Shown here in pieces: positions 46,342-57,260 of a stretch of 64,000 nucleotides of DNA. Source of the DNA: Lachnospiraceae bacterium. GTDB lineage: Bacteria; Bacillota; Clostridia; Lachnospirales; Lachnospiraceae. Position 1 is the stretch's first letter. Each line of letters starts with the position of its first letter. Location: NCBI GenBank assembly GCA_902363135.1, contig CABIZF010000002.1, forward strand, positions 372,001 through 436,000. Direction: 5' to 3'. The notes beneath the pieces were generated by a model that saw only the letters and a list, made by a program, of their open reading frames with translations, was not told the origin of the DNA and did no database searches. The translations under genes and the position numbers were made by a program.

Positions 46342-47499
46342 ATGGCAGGAAAAGAATATTTGGATACATTTTTATCAGATCTGGTAAAGACCGGACCGGC
46401 CGGCTGTGGCTGTGCGGTAGCAAGGGACGGAGAGCTTTTATATGAAAATTATTTTGGTTATGCCGATTTGGAAAAAAAGAAAAAAATAACAGCTGACAGT
46501 GTTTACCGACAGTATTCTGCGACCAAGGTTCTTGTATGCACAGGAGCAATGATGCTTTATGAGAGAGGAAAGTTTTTACTGAATGATCCGATCTATGAGT
46601 ATTTTCCGGAATGGAAGCATACGATGGTTGCAGAAACGCAGGAGGATGGGGCAATTCGCCTTCGGGAGGCGAAACGGCCGATCGAGGTGCGGGACTGCTT
46701 TTCCATGGCAATGGGAATCGGCTATGGCGGGCCGGAATATACGCATCAGATGATGGAGAAGAGCCGTGCACAGCTGGCGGCATCAATTGGGGATTATACA
46801 CTGAGAGATGATATCCGGGCAATGGCATCCGTTCCGGTGATGTTTGATCCTGGTGAGCACTGGCTGTATGGTTTCGGACATGAACTGGTAGCCGGATTGA
46901 TTGAAGCGGTATCGGGAAAAAGCGTCGGACAGTTTTTGAAGGAAGCACTGTTCGATCCGCTGGAGATGAAGAACACCGGATATCATTATTTTGGAGACAT
47001 CCGGGAGCGCATGGTGACGCCGTATCAGCTGGAGGACGGAAAAAGGACGCCGATTGCTTATTCCATGTTTGATGAACGGTTTGAAGAAAATGCAAAGTAT
47101 GAAGCCGGTGGAGCAGGACTGTTTTCTACGATTCCGGATTATCTGAGATTTTCACAGATGATGGCCTGCGGCGGCGTATGGAAGGGAGAGCAGCTGATCG
47201 GAAGAAAGACAATCGACCTGATGAGGACGAATCAGTTGAATGATCAGCAGCTGAAGGATTTTGCGGCACCGTATCTTGACGGCTATGGCTATGGCCTTGG
47301 CGTGAGGACAAGGCTGGACGGCCGCCGGGCGACCGGAAACACATCCGTTGGTGAGTTTGGCTGGACAGGCTATATGGGAACCTATGTGGCAATTGATCCC
47401 ACAGAGAGGATGAGCGTTGTATATATGCACAACAGTGTGCCGAATATGGAGCAGTATGTGCATCACAGAGTACGAGATATCGCGTTTGGAATGCTCTGA
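46342..47499 (+). CDS. Serine hydrolase H, beta-lactamase/EstB family
   Basis: 385 aa, fourth member of the A/B/D group: PAGCGCAVARDG, catalytic SATK (S59, K62), PEWKHTM, HWLYGFGHELVAGLIE, GEFGWTGYMGTYVAIDP, YMHNSVPN. Last gene of the plus-strand operon that began at 41206; RBS AAAGGAG. The repeated pattern of one EstB-type and several esterase-D-type enzymes suggests different acyl chains or positions on one substrate class. Confidence 0.88.
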   Translation: MAGKEYLDTFLSDLVKTGPAGCGCAVARDGELLYENYFGYADLEKKKKITADSVYRQYSATKVLVCTGAMMLYERGKFLLNDPIYEYFPEWKHTMVAETQEDGAIRLREAKRPIEVRDCFSMAMGIGYGGPEYTHQMMEKSRAQLAASIGDYTLRDDIRAMASVPVMFDPGEHWLYGFGHELVAGLIEAVSGKSVGQFLKEALFDPLEMKNTGYHYFGDIRERMVTPYQLEDGKRTPIAYSMFDERFEENAKYEAGGAGLFSTIPDYLRFSQMMACGGVWKGEQLIGRKTIDLMRTNQLNDQQLKDFAAPYLDGYGYGLGVRTRLDGRRATGNTSVGEFGWTGYMGTYVAIDPTERMSVVYMHNSVPNMEQYVHHRVRDIAFGML

Positions 47500-47550
47500 T
47501 GAGCGAATGGATTGCAAAATGGAATATCAGAATATCTGAATTCTAAATGG

Positions 47551-47599
47551 AAAAAGAAGCAGGCAGGACACTGGAAAAAATGTCCTGTCTGCTTTCTTT

Positions 47600-47601
<2 letters not shown>
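47551..47601. terminator. Bidirectional terminator between convergent hydrolase operons
   Basis: AAAAAGAAGCAGGCAGGACA (47551-47570) pairs with TGTCCTGTCTGCTTTCTTTTT. The A-run and T-run serve both directions; the right end touches the stop region of the minus-strand esterase. Confidence 0.9.
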
Positions 47602-50034
<2,433 letters not shown>

Positions 50035-50103
50035 TAAAATAGAGAAGCATAATGAAAAAACAGATGCTGAAATGTGCTAAAGACAGAATGGGGGAGGTGT
50101 AGT

Positions 50104-51117
50104 GTGAAAGAAAGAAAAAAGGTTAGTATGAAGCAGATTGCAGAACAGCTTTCCGTATCGCTTGGTACCGTGTCACTTGTATTGAATGGAAGAGGCGATG
50201 AAATGCGGATTTCGGCAGAGACACAAAAACTGATTCTGGATACAGCAAAGAAACTTGGGTACCCACTGCGAAAGCAGATGGCAGGGAAAAAGATAATCGC
50301 GATTTTTCTGTCGGTTTATGAGAAAGTCATGATACCGGCTAATCCGATTATGATTGGTGCAGAAAAAGAGATACAGGATGAGGGACTCGCTTATGATCTG
50401 GTTTTATGCCCGTTTACTTATGATCGACTGAGTGAAAAGTATGCATACCTCAGTTCTGAGTTTTGCAGCGGTGCGGTGATATTTGCCCTGTCCGATAAAG
50501 ACATGGAAGACCTGGAAAAGCAGGAGCTGGATATACCGGTTGTTGTCTATAATTGGGCGAGCGATAAATTTGCATCTGTTTATGTGGACAATTACGGCGC
50601 AGGGATGCAGGCTGCCAGGGTCTTTTCTGAAAAAGGGATTACCAGTGCCGGTGTGGTTTCTTCCTTAAATCCAAACAAATCAAGTGCCATGCGAAAGCTC
50701 GGATATCTGGACGGATGCCGGAAGTTCGGAATAAAAGTGGCCGAGGAACAGAAAATAGACTGCTTTATGAGTGTTGGTGGAGGGAGCGAGGCGGCGGAAC
50801 AGCTACTGGCTCAGCCGGAGCTTCCGGAGGCGCTGTTTACAACGAATGATGCAATTGCACTTGGAATTATGAGAAAACTGCAAGAAAAGAAAGTTGCAGT
50901 TCCCGAGCAGATCAGTATTTTATCCTACGGTGGAAATGAGTGGAATGAGTGGGTAACTCCGTCATTGACAACGCTTCGTCTTCCGATTGAGGAAATGAGC
51001 AGTGCCTGCGTTCAGCTTCTGAATACAATGCTGACGACAGGAGAGTGGATACCGATATCCAGAATATTTCAGCTGGAGCTGGAATACCGGGAGAGTTGTA
51101 CAAAAACAGAAAAATAA
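50104..51117 (+). CDS. LacI-family regulator 1
   Basis: About 337 aa. N-terminal helix-turn-helix (MKQIAEQLSVSLGTVSLVLNGRG), then a hinge and a periplasmic-binding-protein-like sugar domain (PVVVYNWASDKFASVYVDNYGAG; AGVVSSLNP; TNDAIALGIMRKL; ILSYGGNEWNEWVTPSLTTLRLP). GTG 50104 is preceded by GGGGGAGGTGT. The HTH is followed by DEMRISAETQ, three residues longer than the usual LacI pattern; regulators 2 and 3 share this. Divergent from esterases J-I and upstream of the PHB-depolymerase-like gene and the ABC importer, so it is probably their local repressor or activator. Confidence 0.92.
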   Translation: MKERKKVSMKQIAEQLSVSLGTVSLVLNGRGDEMRISAETQKLILDTAKKLGYPLRKQMAGKKIIAIFLSVYEKVMIPANPIMIGAEKEIQDEGLAYDLVLCPFTYDRLSEKYAYLSSEFCSGAVIFALSDKDMEDLEKQELDIPVVVYNWASDKFASVYVDNYGAGMQAARVFSEKGITSAGVVSSLNPNKSSAMRKLGYLDGCRKFGIKVAEEQKIDCFMSVGGGSEAAEQLLAQPELPEALFTTNDAIALGIMRKLQEKKVAVPEQISILSYGGNEWNEWVTPSLTTLRLPIEEMSSACVQLLNTMLTTGEWIPISRIFQLELEYRESCTKTEK

Positions 51118-51136
51118 GAAGAAAAGAGGAAAGAGG

Positions 51137-52822
51137 ATGCCATTATTTTTAAAGGAATTAAAAAAGGAGAAACGAAGTGCGTGGTTGTTCTACCCGAATA
51201 TGCCGAATCGGTCTGAGATTAAGGTATGTTCTGTTACTGTGGTAAGGCCGGAGGCTTCAGAAGAGTCGGTACAGCGACTTCTTAGGGCGGGGCTGGAGCA
51301 ACTGGCGCAGGAGAAACATCTGATTCTGTGTTTTCCGAATCCGGAAGAACGAGGATGGAATCAGGAGGGCTATCAGGAAGCAGATATCCGAACGATCGCA
51401 GCCTTTCAGGAAGCGATGAACCGGAAGGACGATGAACCGGTGCCGGTAAATGAGAAGGGGATTCCGACCTATGAATTTATGCAGAGTACCTGGCATCCGA
51501 TGAATGATACACATTATTATATCGGAATCGACTCGGGCGCTTCCATACTGGCGGCAATGATGGCATTGCGTCCGCAGAATATGGCGGCCATGGTATTGAT
51601 TGGCGGAGAAGTGGATAAGAAGACCATTGAGAAGGCGGTTGCATCTCCGGTTCCGGCGTGGCTGTACGGGTGCGGGGAGCGCTTGAAGCACTATGTATGT
51701 AAGACAAATGGTGTTGAAAATTCGGACAGAACAGATACACAAGGTGAATACTGGAATGCCATAAACCCGGCATGCAGGGTCGTACTGAAAAATGAAAAGG
51801 CAGAACTCAATACGGAAATTCTGGAACAGATCTGGAAAGAGCTGTTTTCCAAAACGAGAAGGCTGAATACCTCTGTATATGGCGACTGTGCAGATCGAAC
51901 CGATCTGACGGATGCGGGCTTTGAATGGTTCGTAGATAATACAGAAATCGATGGAACTCCACATACCTGGCTGGTGCATGTCCCAACAGCGGTACGTAAC
52001 GGGCAGAAAAATGTCCCGGTTGTCTTTTTTTATCATGGAGGTTCGGATAACCCGAGCGAAGCGGCGGAAATGAGCCGGTTTCATGAAATCGGAGAAAAGG
52101 AACATTTTATTACCGTTTATCCGTGGTCGACGAACCGGGCAGGCTGGAATATGGAGCTGCTAAAGGATCAGGCGGATGATCTGGCTTATTGTAAGGAACT
52201 GATTCTGTATATGCTGAAGCATTATCCGGTTGATCCGTCGAGAGTCTATCTTTCTGGTTTTTCAAACGGGGCAGGAATGGCACAGACTGTGGCAATGATT
52301 TATCCGGAACTGGTGGCAGCACTCGGACATATTGATTCGAACTGGCCGGGGGTACGCTATGGAAGAGTGGAAGTTGATTATCAGACCGTCGAGCCGATGC
52401 GGATCGCACTTGAAAAACAGCAGGAGAGACAGATTGACATGCCGGTGTGGTATACCTACGGGACCAGGGAGGCATCTTCTCCGGTGTGCCGTGGATGCTC
52501 GCAGCAGCATCAGTATGATTTCTGGAAACAGTTTAACCGCATAGAGGTAAAGTCAACCAGAGAGCTGGAGGATCCGCTTCTTCCGGAGCACGGAGTTGAC
52601 GGAGATACGAGTGAAACGCTTTACCCGGATATACAGCACCCGGATCATTATTATACGGTTCAGCATTTCTTTAATGCAGAAGGACGGAATTATTATAACT
52701 TTGCACTCATGCATCACAAAGGTCATGAGGTGGCACCAAAGGATGCACAGCTGTCCTGGAATTATATGAAACAGTTCCGACGGGAAAAGGATGGAACTGT
52801 AAAAGTAAGTCTGGAGAATTAG
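51137..52822 (+). CDS. Two-domain alpha/beta hydrolase, PHB-depolymerase/feruloyl-esterase-like
   Basis: 561 aa. The C-terminal half is an intact esterase of the polyhydroxybutyrate-depolymerase/LpqC type: VFFYHGGSDNPSE, nucleophile S376 in GFSNGAGMAQ, and a His near MHHKGHEVAPKD. The N-terminal half (1-240) also looks like an alpha/beta hydrolase, but its elbow reads GIDSG (residues 130-134) with Asp in the nucleophile position, so it may be a catalytically dead copy or a binding domain. No signal peptide. Directly upstream of the ABC permeases (18 nt), so co-transcribed with the importer. Confidence 0.8.
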   Translation: MPLFLKELKKEKRSAWLFYPNMPNRSEIKVCSVTVVRPEASEESVQRLLRAGLEQLAQEKHLILCFPNPEERGWNQEGYQEADIRTIAAFQEAMNRKDDEPVPVNEKGIPTYEFMQSTWHPMNDTHYYIGIDSGASILAAMMALRPQNMAAMVLIGGEVDKKTIEKAVASPVPAWLYGCGERLKHYVCKTNGVENSDRTDTQGEYWNAINPACRVVLKNEKAELNTEILEQIWKELFSKTRRLNTSVYGDCADRTDLTDAGFEWFVDNTEIDGTPHTWLVHVPTAVRNGQKNVPVVFFYHGGSDNPSEAAEMSRFHEIGEKEHFITVYPWSTNRAGWNMELLKDQADDLAYCKELILYMLKHYPVDPSRVYLSGFSNGAGMAQTVAMIYPELVAALGHIDSNWPGVRYGRVEVDYQTVEPMRIALEKQQERQIDMPVWYTYGTREASSPVCRGCSQQHQYDFWKQFNRIEVKSTRELEDPLLPEHGVDGDTSETLYPDIQHPDHYYTVQHFFNAEGRNYYNFALMHHKGHEVAPKDAQLSWNYMKQFRREKDGTVKVSLEN

Positions 52823-52840
52823 AAGGGAGAAAAACGTATT

Positions 52841-53725
52841 ATGAAACAGTGGAAAGCTTTTTGGGCAAAGCCGTCACATGTGGCATATCTCTTTGTAATG
52901 CCGGTTGTTTTACTGCTTTTGATTTTCCGATTGATTCCGACAGTGGCAGCTTTTGTATGCAGTTTTTTTGATATGGATATGTTCCTTGTCGGAAAAGGAT
53001 TTGTGGGATTTCAGAACTATATAGAGGCATTTGCGGATAAACGTCTCTGGAACAGTCTATGGGTCACGATCCGGTTTACTCTGATAGAAGTAACGGTTCA
53101 GATGGTGGTCGGACTGGTGTTGGCGGCACTTCTTACAAGAAATACTGCGCGCAATAAGATTTTCCGTGCGGTTTATTTCCTGCCGATTGTATGTTCGGCA
53201 ACGGCAGTGGCAATTATGTGGCGGATGTTCCTGCATTCAAATGTCGGGATTATGACCTACTGGTTTGAGCTGATTGGAATTAAAGGAGTAAATTTTCTGA
53301 ATGACCCGAAAATTACATTTTATGTCATCGTATTTATGTCGGTTTGGCGGTCATTTGGAATCAGTACGGTTATTTTTGTATCTGCCATGCAGAATGTGCC
53401 GCATGAGTTATATGAGTCGGCGGATCTGGATGGCTGCAGCAGGCCGAGACAGTTTTTTGCGATTACCCTTCCTGTGATTAAAGATACATTTTCGTTTGTA
53501 TTGATTACGCGGTTTATTGGCTCCTTACAGGTATTTGATCTTGTATTTACAACAACAGAGGGCGGGCCGAATTACACGACGGAAAGTCTGGTTTACTATA
53601 CTTATGTAAAAGCTTTTTCAAATAACCGGATGGGCTATGGTTCGGCGGTTTCCATGTTTTTATTTGCAATCATATTAGTGATCACAGTGATTTTTTATGC
53701 AAAACTTTTTAAAGATGAAGCGTAA
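52841..53725 (+). CDS. ABC importer permease, MalF/UgpA type
   Basis: 294 aa, six membrane segments (first VAYLFVMPVVLLLLIFRLIP). EAA loop: LYESADLDGCSRPRQFFAITLP. C-terminal RMGYGSAVSMFLFAIILVI is family-typical. It pairs with the next gene, 12 nt on. The operon with a cytoplasmic esterase argues that the imported compound is an ester or is handled by esterases. Confidence 0.95.
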   Translation: MKQWKAFWAKPSHVAYLFVMPVVLLLLIFRLIPTVAAFVCSFFDMDMFLVGKGFVGFQNYIEAFADKRLWNSLWVTIRFTLIEVTVQMVVGLVLAALLTRNTARNKIFRAVYFLPIVCSATAVAIMWRMFLHSNVGIMTYWFELIGIKGVNFLNDPKITFYVIVFMSVWRSFGISTVIFVSAMQNVPHELYESADLDGCSRPRQFFAITLPVIKDTFSFVLITRFIGSLQVFDLVFTTTEGGPNYTTESLVYYTYVKAFSNNRMGYGSAVSMFLFAIILVITVIFYAKLFKDEA

Positions 53726-53737
53726 GGGGGAAATATC

Positions 53738-54568
53738 ATGCAGCGTAAAATGAAAACTGCTATCAGCTATACGATCATTACAATTATTCTTACCGCATTG
53801 GCGCTGGTAATTTTGATACCGGTTGTGTGGATTGGCATTTGCGCCTTCCGTCCTCAGACAGAGCTGATGCAGTATCCGCCTAAATTTTTTGCAGAGCAGC
53901 TGACCCTTCAGAACTTTATTGACATAGCGAAAAGAATCAAGATATGGGGCTATGTGAAAAACTCTCTGCTTTACTGCCTTGGCTCTACGATTCCGGGAGT
54001 ATTTTTGAACTCTCTTGCGGGCTATGCGTTCGCAAGGCTGGACTTTAAAGGGAAGCATGTGTTGTTTATCATGGTGCTTGCCACGATGATGATTCCGTTT
54101 CAGGTAATCATGGTGCCGTTGTTCCTTGAAGTGTACAAGATGGGCATGTATGATAATTTTGCGGGTCTGATTATCCCGAACCTCGGAGCGGCGATGACGG
54201 TATTTATGACGCGCGCATCATTTGCGGGGCTTCCGAAGGAGCTTGAAGAGGCCGCCCGTATTGACGGTCTTTCGGAATTTGGTATTTTCTGGAAAATCAT
54301 GCTTCCGCTTGTAAAGCCGACTGTTGTGACGGTTATTGTACTTGGAATCAACGGTGCATGGAATGATCTGATGTGGCCGCTGATCGTGACAAGCAATACG
54401 AGCATGCGGACGCTGACCAATGGTCTGGCCATGTTTGTCGATTCCAGCCTTCAGTATGGAACTGCGTTTGCAGGTGCATTTATTTCAATCTGTCCGATGC
54501 TGGTGCTGTACATTTTCGGGCAGCGGTATTTTGTAGAAGGAACGGCAACAAGTGGCCTGAAGGGCTAA
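53738..54568 (+). CDS. ABC importer permease, MalG/UgpE type
   Basis: 276 aa. EAA loop: LEEAARIDGLSEFGIFWKIMLP; C-terminus YFVEGTATSGLKG. Needs a shared ATPase, since none is encoded here. The last 54 residues closely match the relic at 61560-61724 (AFAGA.ISI.PMLVLY..GQRYFVEGT.TSGLKG), so a second copy of this transporter once existed nearby. Confidence 0.95.
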   Translation: MQRKMKTAISYTIITIILTALALVILIPVVWIGICAFRPQTELMQYPPKFFAEQLTLQNFIDIAKRIKIWGYVKNSLLYCLGSTIPGVFLNSLAGYAFARLDFKGKHVLFIMVLATMMIPFQVIMVPLFLEVYKMGMYDNFAGLIIPNLGAAMTVFMTRASFAGLPKELEEAARIDGLSEFGIFWKIMLPLVKPTVVTVIVLGINGAWNDLMWPLIVTSNTSMRTLTNGLAMFVDSSLQYGTAFAGAFISICPMLVLYIFGQRYFVEGTATSGLKG

Positions 54569-54570
54569 AT

Positions 54571-54626
54571 TTAGCAAAAAATAATTGCTAAATATAATTG
54601 ACTTTATTAGCTAAAAGTGCTATGAT
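54571..54626 (+). promoter_or_regulatory. Promoter and operators of the second binding-protein gene
   Basis: TTGACT (54598-54603), 17 bp, TATGAT (54621-54626). A perfect 7-bp inverted repeat TTAGCAA...TTGCTAA (54571-54591) lies just upstream. TAGC...GCTA (54608-54622) fills the spacer, so a bound repressor would block polymerase directly. Confidence 0.8.
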
Positions 54627-54725
54627 ACAGCTATAAAAACTTCTGCCAGATAAGGACAAGGGGATTGCACGAATCAATGGCAGAAGCAGAGAACGGAAAA
54701 ATAAAATGTACAGGGAGGTACGCAA

Positions 54726-56018
54726 ATGAAAAGACGGGGAATGGCAACGGTTCTTGCAGGCACGATGGTACTGAGCATGCTCGGAGGTTTTGCGGTTCAG
54801 GCAGATGAGGAGAGCTATGATCCGATTACGATTCAGTTTTGGAATGGCTGGACCGGATCAGACGGACAGGTTCTGATGGAGTACGTGGACAAATTTAATG
54901 AGACGAATAAGTGGAATATTACAGTGGAAATGGATATGTCCTCTGAGTTCCGGGATAAAATTACGACAGCAATGGCAGCGGATGCAGCTCCGGCACTGAT
55001 TCTCGGAAATGCGGCAGATAAGTATACCTATGATGGAAAGCTCAGAAAGCTCGATGAGATATGGGATAATACTGATATTAAGAAAGAGGACTTCGTTTCT
55101 TCTTATCTGAATTCGCTGTCGACAGATGACGGTCTGTATGGTGTACCGTTCCAGATCAGTTCCTATGTCATGTACTGGAACAAAGATCTGTTTGAAAAGG
55201 CAGGGCTGGATCCGGAGACACCACCGGCAACCTATGATGAGTGGACAGAGATGGCACAGAAGCTCACGGACCCGGACAGCCACGTATATGGTTCCGGACT
55301 GAGCTACACCAATGTCGGAGCAGATGCCTGCATCATGCAGATGTTTGGTGGTCTGGAAGTCACGGAGCAGGATGGAAAGTGGCATGCAAACTTTGAAAAC
55401 AATCAGGGGTATATCGACTTCGTAAGCTGGTTCAAGACACAGTTTGATAATGGTTCGAATCCGACGGAGTCTGATCTGGACACCATGTTTGTATCCAATC
55501 AGCTTGGCTTGTATATCACCGGCGCATGGCTGATGGCGGATCTGAATACATATGGCATCAATTATGGTGTTACAACATTGATTGAGACACCGGAAGGCGG
55601 GAAACAGGCACCGTCGAATACACAGTGTTTTATGGTGACAAGCTCTGCAAGCGATGAAGAAGCACTTGCAGCAGAGCGTTTCATCTCCTGGTGGCATACT
55701 GGAAATGATGACGAAGCGATCGAGGATACCGCGGTCTATGCATGGTCTGACCGAATTGGATACCCGACCTACTACATTCCGGTAGCAGACAGCGAAGGAT
55801 ATCAGAATAATGCAAATATGAAGGCAATTACTGTTACAGATCCGGAGTATTGCATGGATTCTGTAGCACCTGGTAACTTCCGCGCATGGGCACCGATTTT
55901 GAGCGGACCTTTGACACAGTTTTTTAATACCATGACATTTGATGGAGACACATCCACCGTTCTGGAAGACTGCCAGAAGGAAGCAGAACGTATTATCAAC
56001 GAAGAGTATGGATATTAA
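54726..56018 (+). CDS. ABC importer, carbohydrate-type solute-binding protein (no lipobox)
   Basis: 430 aa. Signal peptide MKRRGMATVLAGTMVLSMLG, cleavage likely after VQA (about residue 26), without any cysteine for lipid attachment. The mature part begins PITIQFWNGWTGSDGQ, then APALILGNAADKY, LYGVPFQISSYVMYWNKDLFEKAGL and LGLYITGAWLMADL, all typical of family-1 binding proteins. It follows its two permeases but has its own regulated promoter, so it can be made in excess. RBS AGGGAGG. Closed by a strong stem-loop at 56063-56102. Confidence 0.93.
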   Translation: MKRRGMATVLAGTMVLSMLGGFAVQADEESYDPITIQFWNGWTGSDGQVLMEYVDKFNETNKWNITVEMDMSSEFRDKITTAMAADAAPALILGNAADKYTYDGKLRKLDEIWDNTDIKKEDFVSSYLNSLSTDDGLYGVPFQISSYVMYWNKDLFEKAGLDPETPPATYDEWTEMAQKLTDPDSHVYGSGLSYTNVGADACIMQMFGGLEVTEQDGKWHANFENNQGYIDFVSWFKTQFDNGSNPTESDLDTMFVSNQLGLYITGAWLMADLNTYGINYGVTTLIETPEGGKQAPSNTQCFMVTSSASDEEALAAERFISWWHTGNDDEAIEDTAVYAWSDRIGYPTYYIPVADSEGYQNNANMKAITVTDPEYCMDSVAPGNFRAWAPILSGPLTQFFNTMTFDGDTSTVLEDCQKEAERIINEEYGY

Positions 56019-56062
56019 GTCCGAACAGACGCTTTAGAGCACAATTGAAAGAAAGCTATAAA

Positions 56063-56102
56063 ATAAGCGGGGGGGAGTGCAGCGTCACTCCCCCCTGCTT
56101 AT
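56063..56102 (+). terminator. Strong stem-loop after the second binding-protein gene
   Basis: ATAAGCGGGGGGGAGTG pairs with CACTCCCCCCTGCTTAT around a 6-nt loop. It is followed by GCTAAAAAGG rather than a T-run, so it may be a terminator without U-tract or an mRNA 3' stabiliser. Confidence 0.6.
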
Positions 56103-56118
56103 GCTAAAAAGGAGTGGA

Positions 56119-56147
56119 TTGAGCTTTTGTTGTGGATGTGATAAAAT
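56119..56147 (+). promoter_or_regulatory. Promoter of LacI regulators 2 and 3
   Basis: TTGAGC (56119-56124), 17 bp, TAAAAT (56142-56147). A GCTAAAAA element lies just upstream at 56103-56110. Confidence 0.6.
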
Positions 56148-56196
56148 TATCTTGTATTTGTCAGAACTAAGATAAGAAAGAGATGGAGTGTGGCAG

Positions 56197-57243
56197 ATGG
56201 CAAGAACAGCGACAGTACAGATAAAACAAATTGCAGAACGGGTGGGGCTATCCCCGAGTACCGTATCCATTGTCTTGAACGGACGCGGAGATGAAATGCG
56301 GATTTCGAAAGAATCTCAGAGAAGGGTTTTGGAAGCTGCAAAAGAGATGAGCTACCGCCCGGCCGGGAATGCGCGGCATCCGCGGACGATAGCAGGGGAT
56401 CAGGCAGAAAAAACAGTCGGAGTATTCTGGAATGAGAACTTTGGCGAAGATACTATGAGCCGCTATTTTTCCGGATTATTTAAAGCATCAGAAGAGAACC
56501 ATTATGATGTGGAGTTTGTAGTGAAAATGTTCCGAAATGGCGAGCTTTCTGCGTTAAGAGATCATATGAATCAGAAGCGCTACAGTGGAATCCTGATCTG
56601 TGGCGTTTCAAGCGCAGATATGGAATACCTGAACGAGCAGGAATTTGATGTCCCGGTTGTTGTAAACCGACCCAGCAACAAATTCAGCAGTGTCTGTGCG
56701 GATGCTTATGAGATCGGTGCAGAGTGTGCACGGATGTTTGCAAAGAGAGGATTTCGGACGGCCGGAATTCTGAGCGCGAATGCCGGAAGCATCGGAATCG
56801 GACTGCGGGAGCTTGGCTTTTTAAATGAATGCAGGACGAGCGGACTTACGGTGCGGGACGAGTGGATAGTAAAGGGAAAAAGCATGGACATGGAGACGGG
56901 ATATGAATGCGCAAAGTCTTTTTCCGAAATGAAAGAGCGACCGGAAGGACTCTTTATTCTGCTGGATTCTCTGGCGCTCGGGGCGATGATGCAGTTTAAG
57001 GGTTCCGATATAAGAATTCCGGAGGAGATGTCGATTGTAGCCTACGGATTAAATCCAATGCTGCGGCATATTTCCCCGTCTGTTACGATGATTGGTAATT
57101 CTATGGTGGATACCGGAAGAAATGCAATTGATATTTTGATGACGGTGATGAACAACAAGATCAGTATGCCAATCAGTAAACTGATTCCGTTAAAATATGA
57201 ATTTGGTGAAACCTTCCGACTGGCCGGAATGGAAAAGAAGTGA
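56197..57243 (+). CDS. LacI-family regulator 2
   Basis: 348 aa from ATG 56197, with GGAGTG 6 nt before it. HTH: IKQIAERVGLSPSTVSIVLNGRG, then DEMRISKESQRRVLEAAKEM. Effector domain: RYFSGLFKASEENHYDVEF, ILICGVSSADMEYL, DVPVVVNRPSNKFSSV, AGILSANAGSIGIGLRELGF. It overlaps regulator 3, which has exactly the same length; the two look like a tandem duplication that has diverged in the sensing domain. Confidence 0.92.
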   Translation: MARTATVQIKQIAERVGLSPSTVSIVLNGRGDEMRISKESQRRVLEAAKEMSYRPAGNARHPRTIAGDQAEKTVGVFWNENFGEDTMSRYFSGLFKASEENHYDVEFVVKMFRNGELSALRDHMNQKRYSGILICGVSSADMEYLNEQEFDVPVVVNRPSNKFSSVCADAYEIGAECARMFAKRGFRTAGILSANAGSIGIGLRELGFLNECRTSGLTVRDEWIVKGKSMDMETGYECAKSFSEMKERPEGLFILLDSLALGAMMQFKGSDIRIPEEMSIVAYGLNPMLRHISPSVTMIGNSMVDTGRNAIDILMTVMNNKISMPISKLIPLKYEFGETFRLAGMEKK

Positions 57244-57260
57244 GAAACGGAGAGACAAAT

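Noticed and set aside
37338..47499. True beta-lactamase resistance genes
   Set aside because: The S-x-x-K motif is present, but there is no signal peptide and the sequences resemble EstB-type esterases. A resistance role is not supported.
51257..52105. 282-codon minus-strand open frame
   Set aside because: Antisense to the two-domain hydrolase, no RBS and no domain.
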